DNA of 64,000 nucleotides from Gremmenia infestans (GCA_032629725.1 JAFEVB010000026.1:1-64000), one strand, 5' to 3'. Shown: positions 13,723 through 26,484, counted from the first letter of the stretch. The notes: generated by a model not told the origin, from the letters alone. Translations and numbers: made by a program.

Positions 13723-14798
13723 CTATATTTATTTTTAGCTATACTAGTAAATTTTTATTTAGTTATATTATATATTAATAGTAATATAGATATTTAGATA
13801 GTAAAATCTATATTATAATAATAATAGTAAATAAGAAGAATTTTAAATTATAGTAGAAAACTATACTATTATAAAAGAAGAAAATAGCTCTAGTTATAAA
13901 AGAGAAAACTATTTATATTAAGATATAAGTAACTTATATTATAAACTATATTATATATTTTAACTTTTCTAGTTATATAATTTAATATAACTTAGTTAAT
14001 AAAAAGGTATTACTTTTTTATATTTATAATATTATTTAAAATACTAAGTATTATTAACTAGAATATCTAGAATTAAGTCTATATTATATAATAGAAAAGT
14101 AATTATATATTAATATCTATAATACTAATATATATAATAATTTATAAGCTAGTATAGCTTTCTAATAACCTTAGCTAATTAAAGCAGATTTGCGCTATTA
14201 TAATAGTAGCTAAAATAGCTAAAAGTGGATCTATACTAGTAATAAAGTAGGTTTTTAAATATTAAGATATTAATAATAATAAAGCTATAAATAAACTAGC
14301 TAAAATAGGTTTTAAATTATTACTAAATACCTAGACTATCTTAGCTATCTATACTAGCTATATTTATATAGATATAAAAATTAATTAAATATATTAATAT
14401 ATATAAGCTAGCGCTTTAGCTAGTAGTAAAGACTACTATTTTAATTTTTTTAATCTTTAAATTTACTTTTAAATCTAGCTTTCTAAAATAGCTAGATCTA
14501 CTACTAGTATCTTTTTCTAGCTAAAGCTAAAATATAGCTATTTTAGTTTTTATCTAAAAAGGTTTAAATACGCTAGCTTAGATTAATATATATATAATAT
14601 TAACTAACTAGAATTACTATAGTATCTTATACTAATATATAATAAATATAAAATAGAAAAATATATAATATAATAGAATATTCTATTTAAGCTTAGTATA
14701 TAGAGCTTATTTAAAATAAAAATCAGATAATAGCATCTATTAGGTTTTTTATATAAAACTAGTATTAGTATTTATAAGTAGTAGCTAAAATAGATAGA

Positions 14799-14973
<175 letters not shown>

Positions 14974-15432
14974 ATTTATTAATAATTAAATATATATTAC
15001 TATATATAACTTAGAAGCTATTTTATTTATATCTACTACTAGAAACTATTAATTTTAGCTAATTTTAGCTAAGAAGTTAAAAGAGTATATTTATAGCTTA
15101 AAACTAAGCTATACTAGCTAACTGCTTTTATATTTTATTATTCTACTACTTTTTAACTACTTTTTAACTACTTTTTAACTACTTTTTAACTATCTTTTAT
15201 TTATTAGTATAACTACTTTTTAAGCTTTAAAGAAATTATAATATAGTATTTATTATTTTATAAACCTAGTTTATATTAGGCTTAGTCTCTTAGATTTTTA
15301 TTTTAATTAGAAGTATATTAACCTATCTCTTAAAATATACTATAGACCGCTTTAGCACTAGACTAGCGCCGTTCTATATAGTCTTAGACTTATATAGAAT
15401 ATAAATAAAATAATAATAATAATAATAATAAT

Positions 15433-15843
15433 TAACTAGATAGTCTAAACTTAAATTAGCTAGATAGAAGATATATTTTTATATAGCTATATCTAGTTAT
15501 ATTATAAGTAGTAAGAGGCTAGCTTCTACCTCTATGGCCTAAATTGGACTAGTACGAAAAGTGCTTAGGATTTTATATAGTATTAGATTTTAGAATCTAT
15601 TATTATATATTAATAGTAGAGAAGTTATAATAGTAAAAAAAGTAGTAGTTAGTTAAAAAAGTTAATTTATTTATTTATTTATTCTATTAGTATCTTATAT
15701 AAGTCTAAGACTATATAGAATAAGCTAAAAAAAGTTAAAACTCTTTTAAATATACTACTTTTTACTTATTTTCTATCTAATTACTATAAAATTAATATTA
15801 GATAAAAGCTAAGATTAAGATAATTAAAATATTAATATAATTA
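15433..15843. repeat. AT-rich repeat debris with a second reverse LINE 3' fragment
   Basis: No coding capacity. At 15665-15720 the minus strand holds only the last hairpin of the LINE 3' module plus a TTTA-rich tail, apparently a very short 5'-truncated insertion. A patch near 15510-15565 keeps near-normal base composition. Confidence 0.5.
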
Positions 15844-16240
15844 GATAATTTAGTTAAATAGTTTAAAAGTTATAAGTAAATTTATAAAAATCGAAAAAGT
15901 TTATCTTATAAGTTATAACTACTAGATTTAACTATATAGATTTGAAAATAGAGATTATAACTAGATCTTTTACTTTTTTATAATTACTTTTATATTCTAC
16001 TACTTTTTAACTACTTTTTATTTATATAACTACTTTTAAAGCTTTAGAATGATTTTAATATAATGTTTTTACTTTATAAACCTAGTTTATATTAGACTTA
16101 TTTTCTTAGATTTAAACTAGAAATATATTAATCTATCTTTTATAAATATACTATAGACTGCTTTAGCACTAGGCTAGCGCTGTTCTATATATCCTTGGAC
16201 TTATATAAAATAAAAATAGAATAAATTAATAAATAAAATA
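15844..16240 (+). mobile_element. Short composite repeat with LINE-like left motif and LINE 3' end
   Basis: About 400 bp. It starts with the 56-nt motif shared with 12-67 and 9135-9190 and ends with the LINE 3' UTR and hairpin module (about 16150-16205) and an A/T-rich tail. It has no room for an ORF. It looks like an internally deleted, non-autonomous derivative that would rely on the LINE machinery. Alternatively it is a LINE with a large internal loss. Confidence 0.5.
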
Positions 16241-16290
16241 AGAAGCAAGTAAGAACTTTAGTAATATTAACTATAATATCCTAAGCGCCT

Positions 16291-19200
16291 TTAAACACTC
16301 CCTTTTCTCCAAGTCATCCGATTCCTTCCTTCCACCGGCGTCATAGCCCTTATATCCTCCGCCACCTCATCCCGTCTACTAACCCCAATCAGCTTCAAGA
16401 ACCGTCCACTCCTACCTCTCAACTCCGCAAAACTGCCCGTCTCCACAACACACCCGGCCTCAACTACAATAACTTGATCCGCAATGCGCATCATTTCAAC
16501 ATTGTGACTGATAATTAGCACAGCAATCCCACCGTCCTCGCTCTCCCTCCCCCTCTCCATAAGTTTCCTCACGGTCTCTCGTATAGCTTCCGCACTTACA
16601 GCATCAAGAGCTGACGTCGCTTCATCGAGGAGTAAAAGCTTCGGTCGCCGAACAAGCGCGCGGGCGATAGCAATACGCTGCGCTTGGCCTCCACTAAGTC
16701 CCATACCACCATCTCCAATGCGTGTGTTGTAGCCATGCTCGAGCGTCATAATGAAGTCGTGGAGACCGGCGTCTTCGGCAGCGTGCATGGCTGCTGTGAG
16801 GATGGCGTAGGGCGAGCCTTCGGGGAGGCCGTAGGTTATGTTTTCGTAAATGGAAGAGGGGAAGAGGAGGGGTGTTTGGGGGACGGTGCCGATGAAGGAG
16901 CGAAGGGTACGGAGGTTGCATTCGGTAATAGGCACGCTGGCGAACGTGAGCGGTGGCAAGTGGTGTAGGGGGGCGGGGGATGGTGGGTAGAGGCCGAGGA
17001 GGAGGGAGGTGATGGTGCTTTTGCCGCTGCCGGACGGGCCGACTAGGGCGGTGCAGGTGCCGGCGTTAAGAGTGAGGTTGATGTTGCTAAGGGTTTTAGA
17101 GTCTCGTGAAGTTGAGTAGGCGAAAGAGAGATCGTTGAATTGGATTGGGAAGAGAGTTGGGATACGTCTTCTTCCTTGAGACTCGTGGGAGTTTTGGAGT
17201 GGTAGATTTGCTAGGTAGAGCATGTGTGTTGCTGTTGTGCGGGATGAGTTGATTTGAGGAACCATTGAAATCATGGCTGTTGAGTTGCCGATTCCAAAGA
17301 GCAGAAGGTTTACGACTTGGATGATGCGCTCGACATCGTTTTCGCCTCGAATGATAAGGACAGTGCCATAATAGAAGACAAGGGCTGTGATGAACAAGCT
17401 TGCGGAGTTTGTGAGTCCATAGAGCAGCCCAGAGTAGACTGCTCGGGACCGACCTGTTTTATATGTCTCCAAGGTCGCTTTGTCATGTTTGCCTGCAAAG
17501 TAATCCTCCAGGGTCAATGCGCGAACAACCCGGATATTAGAAAAAGTCTCTGTGAAGATGCTGTTGGTGATTGTGGAAGCTTGGTTACATTTGTGTTCCC
17601 ATTTGCTGCTTACCCAATTAAAGGTTCTGGTGAGAACCAGCATAATTGGACCACAGGCGAGGGCAACAAGAGTAAGCTTCCAAGAAAGCAAACATGCCCA
17701 AACAACTGATATACCCAGCATCAAGGCAACCGTGAAGATTGGACCAGCAAAGCGGCCAATCAAATTGCGCATCTCTTCGGAATTTCTGTCCAAGGATTCG
17801 TTAAGTTTATCTGGTGAGTTCCTCTTCTTGTCAAACCAAGATTTGGGTTGCGCCAGTATCCGCTTCATTGCTTCCACTCGAAGGTAATCGACCCATGCTT
17901 GACCACAATACTCGAGAGCAAAGTGGGTGGTGAAAGCAGATATGCCATCGATTATAGCAATACCCAGAAGAGACAATGCCCATGTTCGAGCTGCTGCTGA
18001 TTGATTGTGGACGAGGTAAAACGTACCAAGAAGCCTTGCAAAGACAAAAGCAAAAGCTGGCGTAGAGGCTCCAACCATAAAGGCAGCAATGAACCCAATG
18101 ACAAGAACGATCTTCTCGTTCCAAGTCAATATCGGCCAAATCGTGCCCAGAATTTGAGCTAGAGATGCTGCTGTCTTTTTCCGCTTTCCTCTACGTTCAT
18201 TAGAGCTCCATGGAAGTACAACAGTAGGTGCTTCAGTGTTGGAAAGCCCACTGGCCCCGATTGAAGTATCGAGACCAGGTAGAGTAGGTCGGGCTGGAAG
18301 GGTGGGCCTGCGGTGAGTTTCTTGTCCGGAGCCTAGTTGTGGATCGAATGGACTGATCGAAGAACCAGGCACGCTGTTCTTGCGTACTGGAGGTGGTATT
18401 TCCGGATAATAAGCTCTCAGAGGTAGGTCTGAGGACTGCTGGATAGGTTTAGGAGGCAGTAGAGGAACGAATGACCGCCAAGAATCGTGGGATCGAAATC
18501 TCTCTTCCTCTGGAACCAATGGAGTAGACCAGATCTCATCCGCTCGAAGATCGTAAGCCTGTGCTGTTCCGAGACCGACACCAAGCGACATGCGGTTACT
18601 TGGTTTGATCGTTGGGGTATAATCCGTCATGCCGAATAATCTCGAGATGCGATTGGAACTTTGAGTTTCTTCACCAAAGAACGTAAACGAATCTGGGCTT
18701 GATATAGAGGGTGTGAATGGCTCGGATTTGCGCCTCGGATCAAGGATCTCAACGAACTGGGGTTCTTGAACAGTAGGTGGCGAGACTGTTGGTAGAAACG
18801 TCGAAAAGGTTCCGTGAAGTTTTTCGGCCAACTTCTTACGATAGCCTTCTTGAACAACAATGCCATTTTCTAGGACATACACGTAATCGTTGTCCAAGAT
18901 TTGCGTCACATCATGAGTAACAATGATGGTTGTTTTGCCATTCCTCCATTGTCTCAATTCTTCCATCACTCTGGTTCTGCTCGTATAGTCAAGAGCGCTG
19001 GTAGATTCATCTAGAATCAGGATCGGAGCATCTCGAAGGCGAGCTCTTGCGATTGCCACCCGCTGTTGCTGTCCACCACTCAATGATTTGCCATTCGATC
19101 CTACTACAGTGTCAAGACCATGTCGGAGAGCCATTAAAGTCTGATGCAGGTCTGCTGTTTCAGCTGCTTCGAGGACATCCTCTCGAGTAGCATCACCGCG

Positions 19201-20807
19201 TCTTCCAAAGGCAATGTTTTGAAACAGAGTTTCGTTGAACAAGACACTTTCTTGTTGAACCAAGGTGATGTTTTGACGCAACCAGTGTGTGTCGAGTGAT
19301 TTGATCGATCGTCCATCGATAAGAATTTCGCCCTTAGCTGTCTCGTAGTACTTCATAAGCAGATTCCCCAACGTTGTCTTTCCAGATCCACTTTTGCCAA
19401 CAACAAAGGTCGTCTCTCCAGAAGGGAAAAAAAAATTAGCCTGAATTAATGTGTCTTGTCGAGGATTTGACGGATATGCGAACGACACCTGCGTCTGATG
19501 AGCGATATACACGGAAGTGGACGTTGTAACTGACCTCATTTACTTCAATATCTCCGATACAAGCAGTTGGCTTTATGCAACCAGTCATGTTCGTGATTTT
19601 TTGGCCATCCTGCATCTGGATCATGGTAGACTTTAATGTATGAGCAGCCGACATACCTTTGGTGAGAACAAGCCATTGGGGTAGGATGATTTCAACGGCT
19701 TGAACGGAGAAAAGACAGGCGTAAAAGGCTGTAAGCACACGGCCAGGGTCCAATCCTTGGCGAACGAGGATCAGGCCAAACCAGAACCCTTGGAGGAATA
19801 TACCAATCATTGCAAACTTAGTGATCCCAAATTGAAGCGCGTTGACCCGTGCTTGAATCAGATATTTCGCTGCAGCTAATTTAATGGTTTCGTAGTATTG
19901 CCATACCTCTTGCTCCTGTCCGTTGAAAGCTTTGACTGTATTGATGGATGTCATTGCAGTGTTTGCGTATTTCGATGCTTTCGTGAGCTCTCTCTTCTGT
20001 GCTTCTATGGCTGGCCCTAGGCTTCGTGTGGCGAGTGATAAGCACAAGGCCATGACCGGGAAGGTTGTGACGACGACAAGAGTAACTTTCCATGAAAAGT
20101 ACAACGCGATACCGAGCGCAATAAGAGACCCTATGAACTCCGTACATAAAAACCCAAGAGGCTGTGAAATGGCTAGTTGTAATTCCCTAGTTTGCCTGGG
20201 AATGGTTTAGGGAAAAACGTGTCATCTAGTGGATGATCACCTACGTATGAATGCGAACTAGAAGTGAGGCAACGCCATCTTCGCGGAGGTCATACCACTC
20301 CATGTCTTTCTCCAGCATTCCCTCGAACATTGCTTGGCGAACAGTCTTTGCCTGAACTTCTCCAAATATCATCCACGAAGAAAGAGATCCGCCTTGGAGA
20401 ACCCAAGCCACCACCCCCACAACCGTCAATGCTATGCACCATATTGAGATGTTATTCAGAGTATCTCTGCCACTGGCATTACCTGATCCATATTTCGCCA
20501 AGTCGGAAAAGATGTAACCATAGAAGATGGCGGATGTAGGTTGTGGAATTCCAGCTCCAATTGACGAGATAAGTGAAAGTACAAGGTATCCTGTGTGCTG
20601 CCGATTCGTAAATGCAAATAAAGACCGCCACGACGCCGGCGTCTGATTTTCGCCATTTTGAGTACCCAGAAGTTGGAGCTCGTAGTGACTGAACTCGTCG
20701 TTACTCTGCCGAGAGGTGGTGGGGCTTGCCGGCATCTCGAGAGAGGACGCATTCAGGTATTTCTCAAAGTTCTCAAAGCTCTCAGAGGAGAGTCTGAAGA
20801 TAGACAT
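16291..20807 (-). CDS. STE6-type full-length ABC transporter (ABCB, mating-factor exporter family)
   Basis: Exons 20807-20245, 20195-19535 and 19488-16291 give 1473 residues. Introns are 49 and 46 nt. The layout is TMD1-NBD1-TMD2-NBD2. NBD1 (about 409-640) has Walker A GKSGSGKTT near 439, signature LSGGQQQ and Walker B ILILDE. A long Ser/Pro-rich linker follows. NBD2 has Walker A GPSGSGKST, signature LSGGQAQ and LLLLDEATSALD. Family knowledge: Ste6 proteins are plasma-membrane ATP-driven exporters of the farnesylated a-type pheromone. Other fungal ABCB proteins export drugs, so the pheromone role is inferred from overall resemblance. Start chosen at MSIFRLSSESF; an in-frame ATG at 20954 would add 49 hydrophobic residues I judge to be leader. 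The stop lies only about 30 bp from the AT-rich transposon block. Coding sequence shows no RIP damage. Confidence 0.85.
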
Positions 20808-21511
20808 GGCGTGGAATGGAAGGTTTCGAAAGTGACTACGCAAAGATCGCCAATAAATATACCAAACGTAGATAAAGACATCTTGAAAGGCGTTGCAAGA
20901 GGCAAGAATATATCCAGCAGGGGAAATAATATGAAGGTAAATAATGGCTTGCATGGGGTGTTGATTGTCTGCGCGAGTTTTCTTCGTATTGTTCTCGGAA
21001 GCGAAGAATGCAAAGGGGGGAAATTTAGAGACAAAGGATTATCGGTGAGATTTGAGCACCGGTATTGTACGGCTGAACTTGGATCTTGATATTCACTGGC
21101 CTCGGAGCAACTTGAACAAATAACCATGAAAGGAAGATGCGAGGACTACCCCTCGTTTAGTACGAGATATAAAGCACACCAAAACAAGATATCTAGGGCC
21201 ACAAGGAAATAGCGACCATAGCTTATCACAGATCCGCATATATCATGATATTAAATGGAAAATCAACTCGATTATAGACCCCGGGGCCGAATTCCATCTT
21301 GAATTGATGGGCTATGGGATTGCACTCCGCTGTGGACCCGAATCCGTTAACATGAGTCGACTAGATGATTAGGAATCGGCGCGCAAACATCTAAGTGCTT
21401 GAGACGGTTGAACTGATCGTGTTCATCCTTGTATCGAGTCCGCGGGCAATATGATACATAAGTTTTCGTTCGCCAGAGATATCAAGACATCACGACTCTT
21501 CGCCATCCTTC
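20808..21511. other. Intergenic, about 700 bp
   Basis: Upstream region of the ABC transporter and 3' flank of the PBDC1-family gene. An open frame on the minus strand reaches into it but shows no recognisable protein. I see no RNA gene or repeat. Confidence 0.6.
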
Positions 21512-22154
21512 TTAAGCTTTTGCCTCAGTTTGTTCTTTCTGGTTGTTCTCGTAGATCCAATCGTTCAGGCCGCTCCGATTTCTCGCGATTTCGATAGCAT
21601 AAAACTGCATTCGAGGGACTGGTTCTGCTGTTAGCGGTATCGCACTGGCAAGGAAATGAGGGCACCTACCAAAAATAGTTTCATCCTTTCCATACTCCCA
21701 CTTCGGATCCCCTCTCATCATTGTGCCAAAGTTGTAATCTTCGACTTTTTTTTCGTAAGCCATCATAAACTTGCGCCACCGCTCCTTGCCGGTTTTGCTC
21801 TTCATCTCGTCCTCGTCGATGGTCTTTGCGGGATCGAACTCGGGAAAATCTGTCTTTAGATGCTCGTAGATATCGTCGTCCATTTTTGTGAGCCGGAGTT
21901 TCGAGCCAGGTACCTTTTCGAGAATCGCCCAGTATGTGGACATGTGTTGAACGGCTAATGGCGGGGTTAGTGGCGGGGTAGAATTGGGAGTCTTGCGAGG
22001 GGACTGTTCAGACCTTTGACGGCAAACTGCTTCTCAATCTGCAAAAGCGTTAGTGATATCCTCTGCTCAAGATTGTCTGGGGAAGGGAAAAGCCTACATC
22101 CTCGAAGTTGTCCGCCTCCTCGGGGTTGAAAGTGGAAGGTGCTGCCACAGACAT
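21512..22154 (-). CDS. PBDC1-family protein (DUF757, YPL225W-like)
   Basis: Exons 22154-22098, 22038-22014, 21954-21670 and 21618-21512 give 157 residues, close to the family's usual size. The spliced protein starts MSVAAPSTFNPEEADNFED, then IEKQFAVKAVQHMSTYW, and carries the conserved LRLTKMDD, FPEFDP, EDEMKSKTGKERWR, VEDYNFGTM and VPRMQFYAIEIARNR blocks. These are diagnostic for the polysaccharide biosynthesis domain-containing 1 family. Despite that name, the yeast member is a small cytosolic protein linked to translation-elongation-factor biogenesis rather than to sugar metabolism. A 25-nt microexon is needed to join the N-terminus to the conserved core; I trust it because it restores IEKQFAVKAVQH in frame. 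Introns are 51-59 nt. Confidence 0.9.
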
Positions 22155-23453
22155 GGTGGCCCGGTGTGATGGAAAGTATGGCAAGCTGGGTGGGTTGGGA
22201 GAATTTTGGATTAATACAACTCTTTGTATCAAGAATAATAACTTTTGGTATGGTAGGAAGTAGATCGGCGGGGTATGTTTTATAGGAATTTTGAGAAATT
22301 CGAAATTGGCCCATCGATTTCGAGGGGCGGACTCACCTCACTACTGTACGGAACGGAAAAACCATTATCCCGATGCGACCGCTTTTGCATCGGCTGCTGA
22401 CTTCATTCCTTCCTCAGTGATCACTATCCGAATAATGACTGGATATCCAGCCAGCAACAAGCTGGAAAGTGACAGATACAGCTATATGGAGACAAAGATG
22501 CTATTGATTATCCAGGTTCTGCCACGTAAAACCTTTGCTAGTTAACCTTATTGAGGGTCGTTTCTCTGAAAGCACTGCCAGCTGCATCTCCTGTCTGAAT
22601 CCTTGCATCTACTCTACACATAGTCGGAGAATATGCTTGCACGTACTGTATTCTTCGTAGCCTTGATTGATGAATTCGTGTTGCCTGCCTTACTACGCTG
22701 CTTACAACATATCAACTACTCTTACTCTTCAGTGCCAGGGCCAACCAATCCTTCAACTTCTGGCCGTATTATACCAATACACCATGTAGCTGATTTTGAC
22801 TTGGTTCTTTTAGCCATCTTCCGGTCCTGGCCAGTCTGGAAAGAAGGTTTTCCACTGAATACCATACCTCCCCCTCTGTCTGATTGCATCCCCTTCTTGT
22901 TTGCGATTGTTGTATATGTTATTATTAGGCAATTCTTCCAATGCTCCAAGACTATGCTCGTACTAAATAGGGGAATGTACATTGACAGGACTCTTGCCTA
23001 CGATGTATGATGTGAATTGAGAAGTGTTAGGTGAATAGCTTCAATGAGGTTTGCCTGGATATGAAAGAACTCTCAACTCAGAAGCCATCCATCCTTCCCC
23101 AATTGCACCTACACGGATACAGTGTGCCCGAACCTCGAATGCTTGTATATCACAAACGTAGGAAACAACAAAAGAGCTCCGTGGTGCTGCTCATCCCCGA
23201 TGCACATTTCCGATTAGAATTCACAGTCTCTGCCGTCTAGGCAGGGTAACTGTACACGAACGGTGCAGCACTTCCTTGTTGTTTCCCAGCAAATCCCATA
23301 ATCGACAGGACAGGACAGGACAAGACACAAGAGGAGAGCAGAGGAGATCTTCAGCAAAGTGAGGCCAGCGGCGGAGGAAGGCGCAAACGTTGAAGAACCC
23401 ACCGCTCCGAATTTGAGCCATCACCACCCCGCACCTTCTCTCCTCTCGTCAGC
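22155..23453. other. Intergenic, 1.3 kb
   Basis: Divergent promoter region between the PBDC1-family gene and the next plus-strand gene. Several short open frames occur on both strands but none shows splice signals, conserved motifs or biased composition. I see no tRNA or repeat. Confidence 0.6.
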
Positions 23454-25712
23454 ATGTTTTCCATGACAGTAATCTATGGCACATCGAGCGACCTCATCAC
23501 CCCAAGCCCGCACAAAAGTAGCTATGCCCCTACCTCCTTTATTTGAACTATCCCATCGTGATCCAGCCGTGTTTCTAACGATAATGCAGTGGATTTGGCT
23601 GCTCCGAATCTTGGCCGCCACCCCTTCCAGTTGAACACAAGGACCAGCTTTTCTTCCAGCATATCATCAAGCTTCCCCATCCTGCCAAATGCCGCAGATA
23701 AAAGTTCGCCGGTATCTCGAAGGTCGTCTCTCATTGCCGCCAAGCCCAGGTCGAAATTAAAACTTGGTAAAGAGTCCAAGTCCAAGTCTAAATCTAAAGC
23801 CAAGCACAAAGGCAGACCCGAAATCATCCGCATCGACACTACACCTGAAGCAACCCGTTCTCCAGGAATCCAGAAGCACGCTTCATCTGAGTTGCCACTT
23901 GACCGGAGTGTGGATCTTGTTGCAGTCGCAGACAACACCGAACTTGCCATTCTTTTTCGGGAAGAGCCATACATATTCAACGGCGTCAAGCCGAAGTTTC
24001 GCTTGCACAGGCTACCCAGAAGCGTACAACAGAGTATTTATAAGCTGTGCTTTCCAAAAGAACACCGGAAAATCTCTCTCTCTCCACGATTTGCGATCGA
24101 AACAGTCTTTGATCAAGACGTTTTTGCGTGCCCTTGGGACATTCTAGATGATCTCGTGGGCGGGCTTAGTGCATTTACTGCGATTCGTAAGGACCTGTTG
24201 AGCTATTTCTGGACCAACTACCATTTCCATGTCACCTTGAATGCGTTCAGCGGTCCAAAGTTCTCTCCCTTATCCCATGTCTGGCTCCAGAGCTATCTTG
24301 GAATCATTCAATTCCTCACTGTTGAACTCGACTTCACGAAGTTGGGTGGGGGGTGCGTGAAGAGTGGGACAGACTATGTTTATAATAAGAGTAAGATTGA
24401 GCCGTTATTGCTGGACATTATAGCCGGTCTTCTTCGACGAGAAGAATCTACGACAATGGCTGAATTGAACCTCTTCTGCAGACGTTACGAGAGCAATCAT
24501 CATCCCTATCAGTCTACCAACAAGTTCGGTATGAGCCCATGCACTTCAATTCTTCACTCATATGTATCTACCCGTGGAGAGGAACTACTGACCGCTTGAG
24601 ATATAGTTGAATACCTGACCGAAACCCCTATACAGGTCGTTGACGCTTTCTGCACACTTCAAGGCATTCTCAAGAAATTAAGAGTCGCCGGTTTCCCTCT
24701 AAAGTACACACATGCATTACTATCAACGGCATGTCGGAGTTCGGAGCCATACACTACACCAGTTGAACCTGCTTGGCCTTCACCAGTTCAATCTGTGACC
24801 AATAGCTTTGCCTCGACGACCTCGATGGCCCCAACTCCCTGCCAGCATGAGCCAACAAAGAGCCTCGAATCTGCAGTGTCTAATTTCTTCCCACAAGACC
24901 AACACGCTAGTTTCTCATCAACAATTCCTCCTTCTCCAGCTCAGCGAAGGGTTAGCTTCTCATCTACTATTTCGGACGAGCCTGAGATAGAGCCTTTGGG
25001 GCTCGGTATCAGTCTTTTGGAAGTGCCTAGGAGTAAAAGCCTTACCGAAGAAGTAGAGATTGGCATAAGCAGGGCATCTTCAGTGTATTCCGCCTATACC
25101 CTATCAGTGGGCTATGCACCGGAGGGAGAGGATCAAGTGGAGGAGGAGGTACAAGATTATACAGTGGCTTCAGACCATGCAAGAGAATACCAGGGGCTCC
25201 TAGGCTCGACAACTCCGCCGGCCCGTTTTGAAAGTATGACCGTCACTATATCTCCAAGTACAACGACGCCATATGTGCCTGCTACTCCAAGATCAACCTC
25301 ACGTGGAAACTTGAGCCCCACACTTTCCCAAGCACCTTCCCAAACACCTTCTCAGACACCTTCTCAGACACCGTCAGCAAGCTCAAGGGCACTTACCCCA
25401 AATCGTCTTAACGCACGAAACGAGCGAGATCCCGCATTCCTTCGAGCAGTTGAGGCGCTTCGCAGCCCAGAACTCACAAATGATCCACTGGTGAGATCTA
25501 ATTCTATGGGATCAATACATTCACAAATCCCAATTGTTCCTCGAAGCCCCCCTAAACGCCCCGTGACAAGTTTCGCCAATCATCGAAAAGAAGAACAGGG
25601 ACGCGGCCGCGGCAAGAAGAGTGGGAACGCACGTGATAGTGGAAGTGTAAGGCATAAGGTTTCAACTTTTTTTATGAATAAATTCCGGGGCCGTGATGGC
25701 GATGAAGATTGA
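23454..25712 (+). CDS. Hypothetical protein with globular middle and Ser/Pro-rich tail
   Basis: I assembled exons 23454-23517, 23590-24528 and 24607-25712, giving 702 residues. The first intron has a CTAAC branch 14 nt before the acceptor. The second has CTGAC about 15 nt before ATAG. I do not recognise the family. Residues 20-100 are basic and Ser/Lys-rich (SKSKSKSK near 75). About 125-380 look folded and include FRLHRLPRSVQQSIYKLCF, reminiscent of the short hydrophobic-Pro motifs at the start of fungal F-box-like or 2EXR-like regions. The last 330 residues are disordered, Ser/Thr/Pro-rich, with three tandem SQTP units (25334-25372) and a basic end. The start ATG depends on the first intron being real; without it the frame has only a GTG. 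Confidence 0.7.
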
Positions 25713-26108
25713 GTCGACTGCTTTGACTGTTGGACGAAGCTGAGGGAGGAATGCATCATCTGTGGCCCCTGTGGGTAGTGAGGATAGTTATAGTCTGGAT
25801 AGAATATCTTGAACGCAAGGAGAATCTTGAGGCGGTGTGCATCATCTACGGAGGTACTGTATGAAGCGTTTGGGTCAATGTTTTCTTCAGGATGGGTGGA
25901 AGCTATGGTTTTGAGAATGTTATCACTAGCAGTAGTGAAAGACAATACTTATGCGTCGTGTAATTCATTTCAAAGACCTGGTCTATTGCAAATTATAATG
26001 TTTCTTTCGTACTGGAAACTGAAGTGGGGTGCGCTGAGCTTCCGTTGATTCGTTACACTAAGTATAAAAGTGGCCTCCCACCTAAGAAACACGCACAAGA
26101 ATAATATA
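25713..26108. other. Intergenic, about 400 bp
   Basis: 3' flank of the hypothetical gene. Base composition falls to AT-rich near 26040. No feature recognised before the tRNA-like locus. Confidence 0.5.
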
Positions 26109-26150
26109 GTGAAATAAGGTGAATTATGATAATAACCGTTATTTAAGGAC

Positions 26151-26274
26151 GGACTGCTGGCGCAACGGTAGCGCGTTCGATTCCAGATCGAAAGGTGTAC
26201 GTGTAAACCATCTATTAAATTATAGTTCTTTTCTAATAATTATAATAGTATCTGTTCGAATCAGGTGTGGTTCA
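26151..26274 (+). tRNA. tRNA-Trp(CCA)-like gene with a ~52-nt insertion in the variable/T-arm region
   Basis: Bases 26151-26192 match the 5' two-thirds of fungal tRNA-Trp. Acceptor 5' strand GGACTGC, D-arm GCGC-AACGGTA-GCGC, anticodon arm TTCGA-TTCCAGA-TCGAA with anticodon CCA at 26183-26185. An A-box (TGGCGCAACGG) is intact. The variable region then runs on for 57 nt instead of 5, mostly A/T, before a T-arm ATCTG-TTCGAAT-CAGGT (26250-26266) and a 3' acceptor strand GTGGTTC (26267-26273). All seven acceptor pairs can form, three as G-U. Nuclear tRNA introns lie after position 37, not here, so this is more likely a disrupted tRNA gene than a spliced one. A working tRNA with a novel insert is not excluded. 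Confidence 0.5.
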
Positions 26275-26484
26275 ATTCCTATTTCACCAAGAAAGTTGAA
26301 TTTTTGGCGCTTTTTTGCTTCTTAAGATTTTATCTATATGAATAATAAATAGAGCAGCTAGTATAGTAAGATGCACCAAAGTTATAGGTGATGATTGTAA
26401 TCAAGAATTTTAGATTTTGAGGTTTGATTATACTATAAACGAGAACTCCAATCCTTCCATCCCCCTTTCTACTTCCTACATACT

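Noticed and set aside
20753..21127. Minus-strand open frame upstream of the ABC transporter
   Set aside because: It overlaps the transporter's first exon in another frame, shows no domain and looks like leader sequence.
22633..23010. 125-codon open frame between the PBDC1-family gene and the next gene
   Set aside because: No domain, no splice context, and a comparable frame exists on the opposite strand; probably chance.
26256..26287. Second B-box-like word GGTTCAATTCC with a following CCA, suggesting a conventional intron-containing tRNA
   Set aside because: That model gives a T-stem with only two pairs and no acceptor match, whereas the model with an enlarged variable region pairs the whole acceptor stem.
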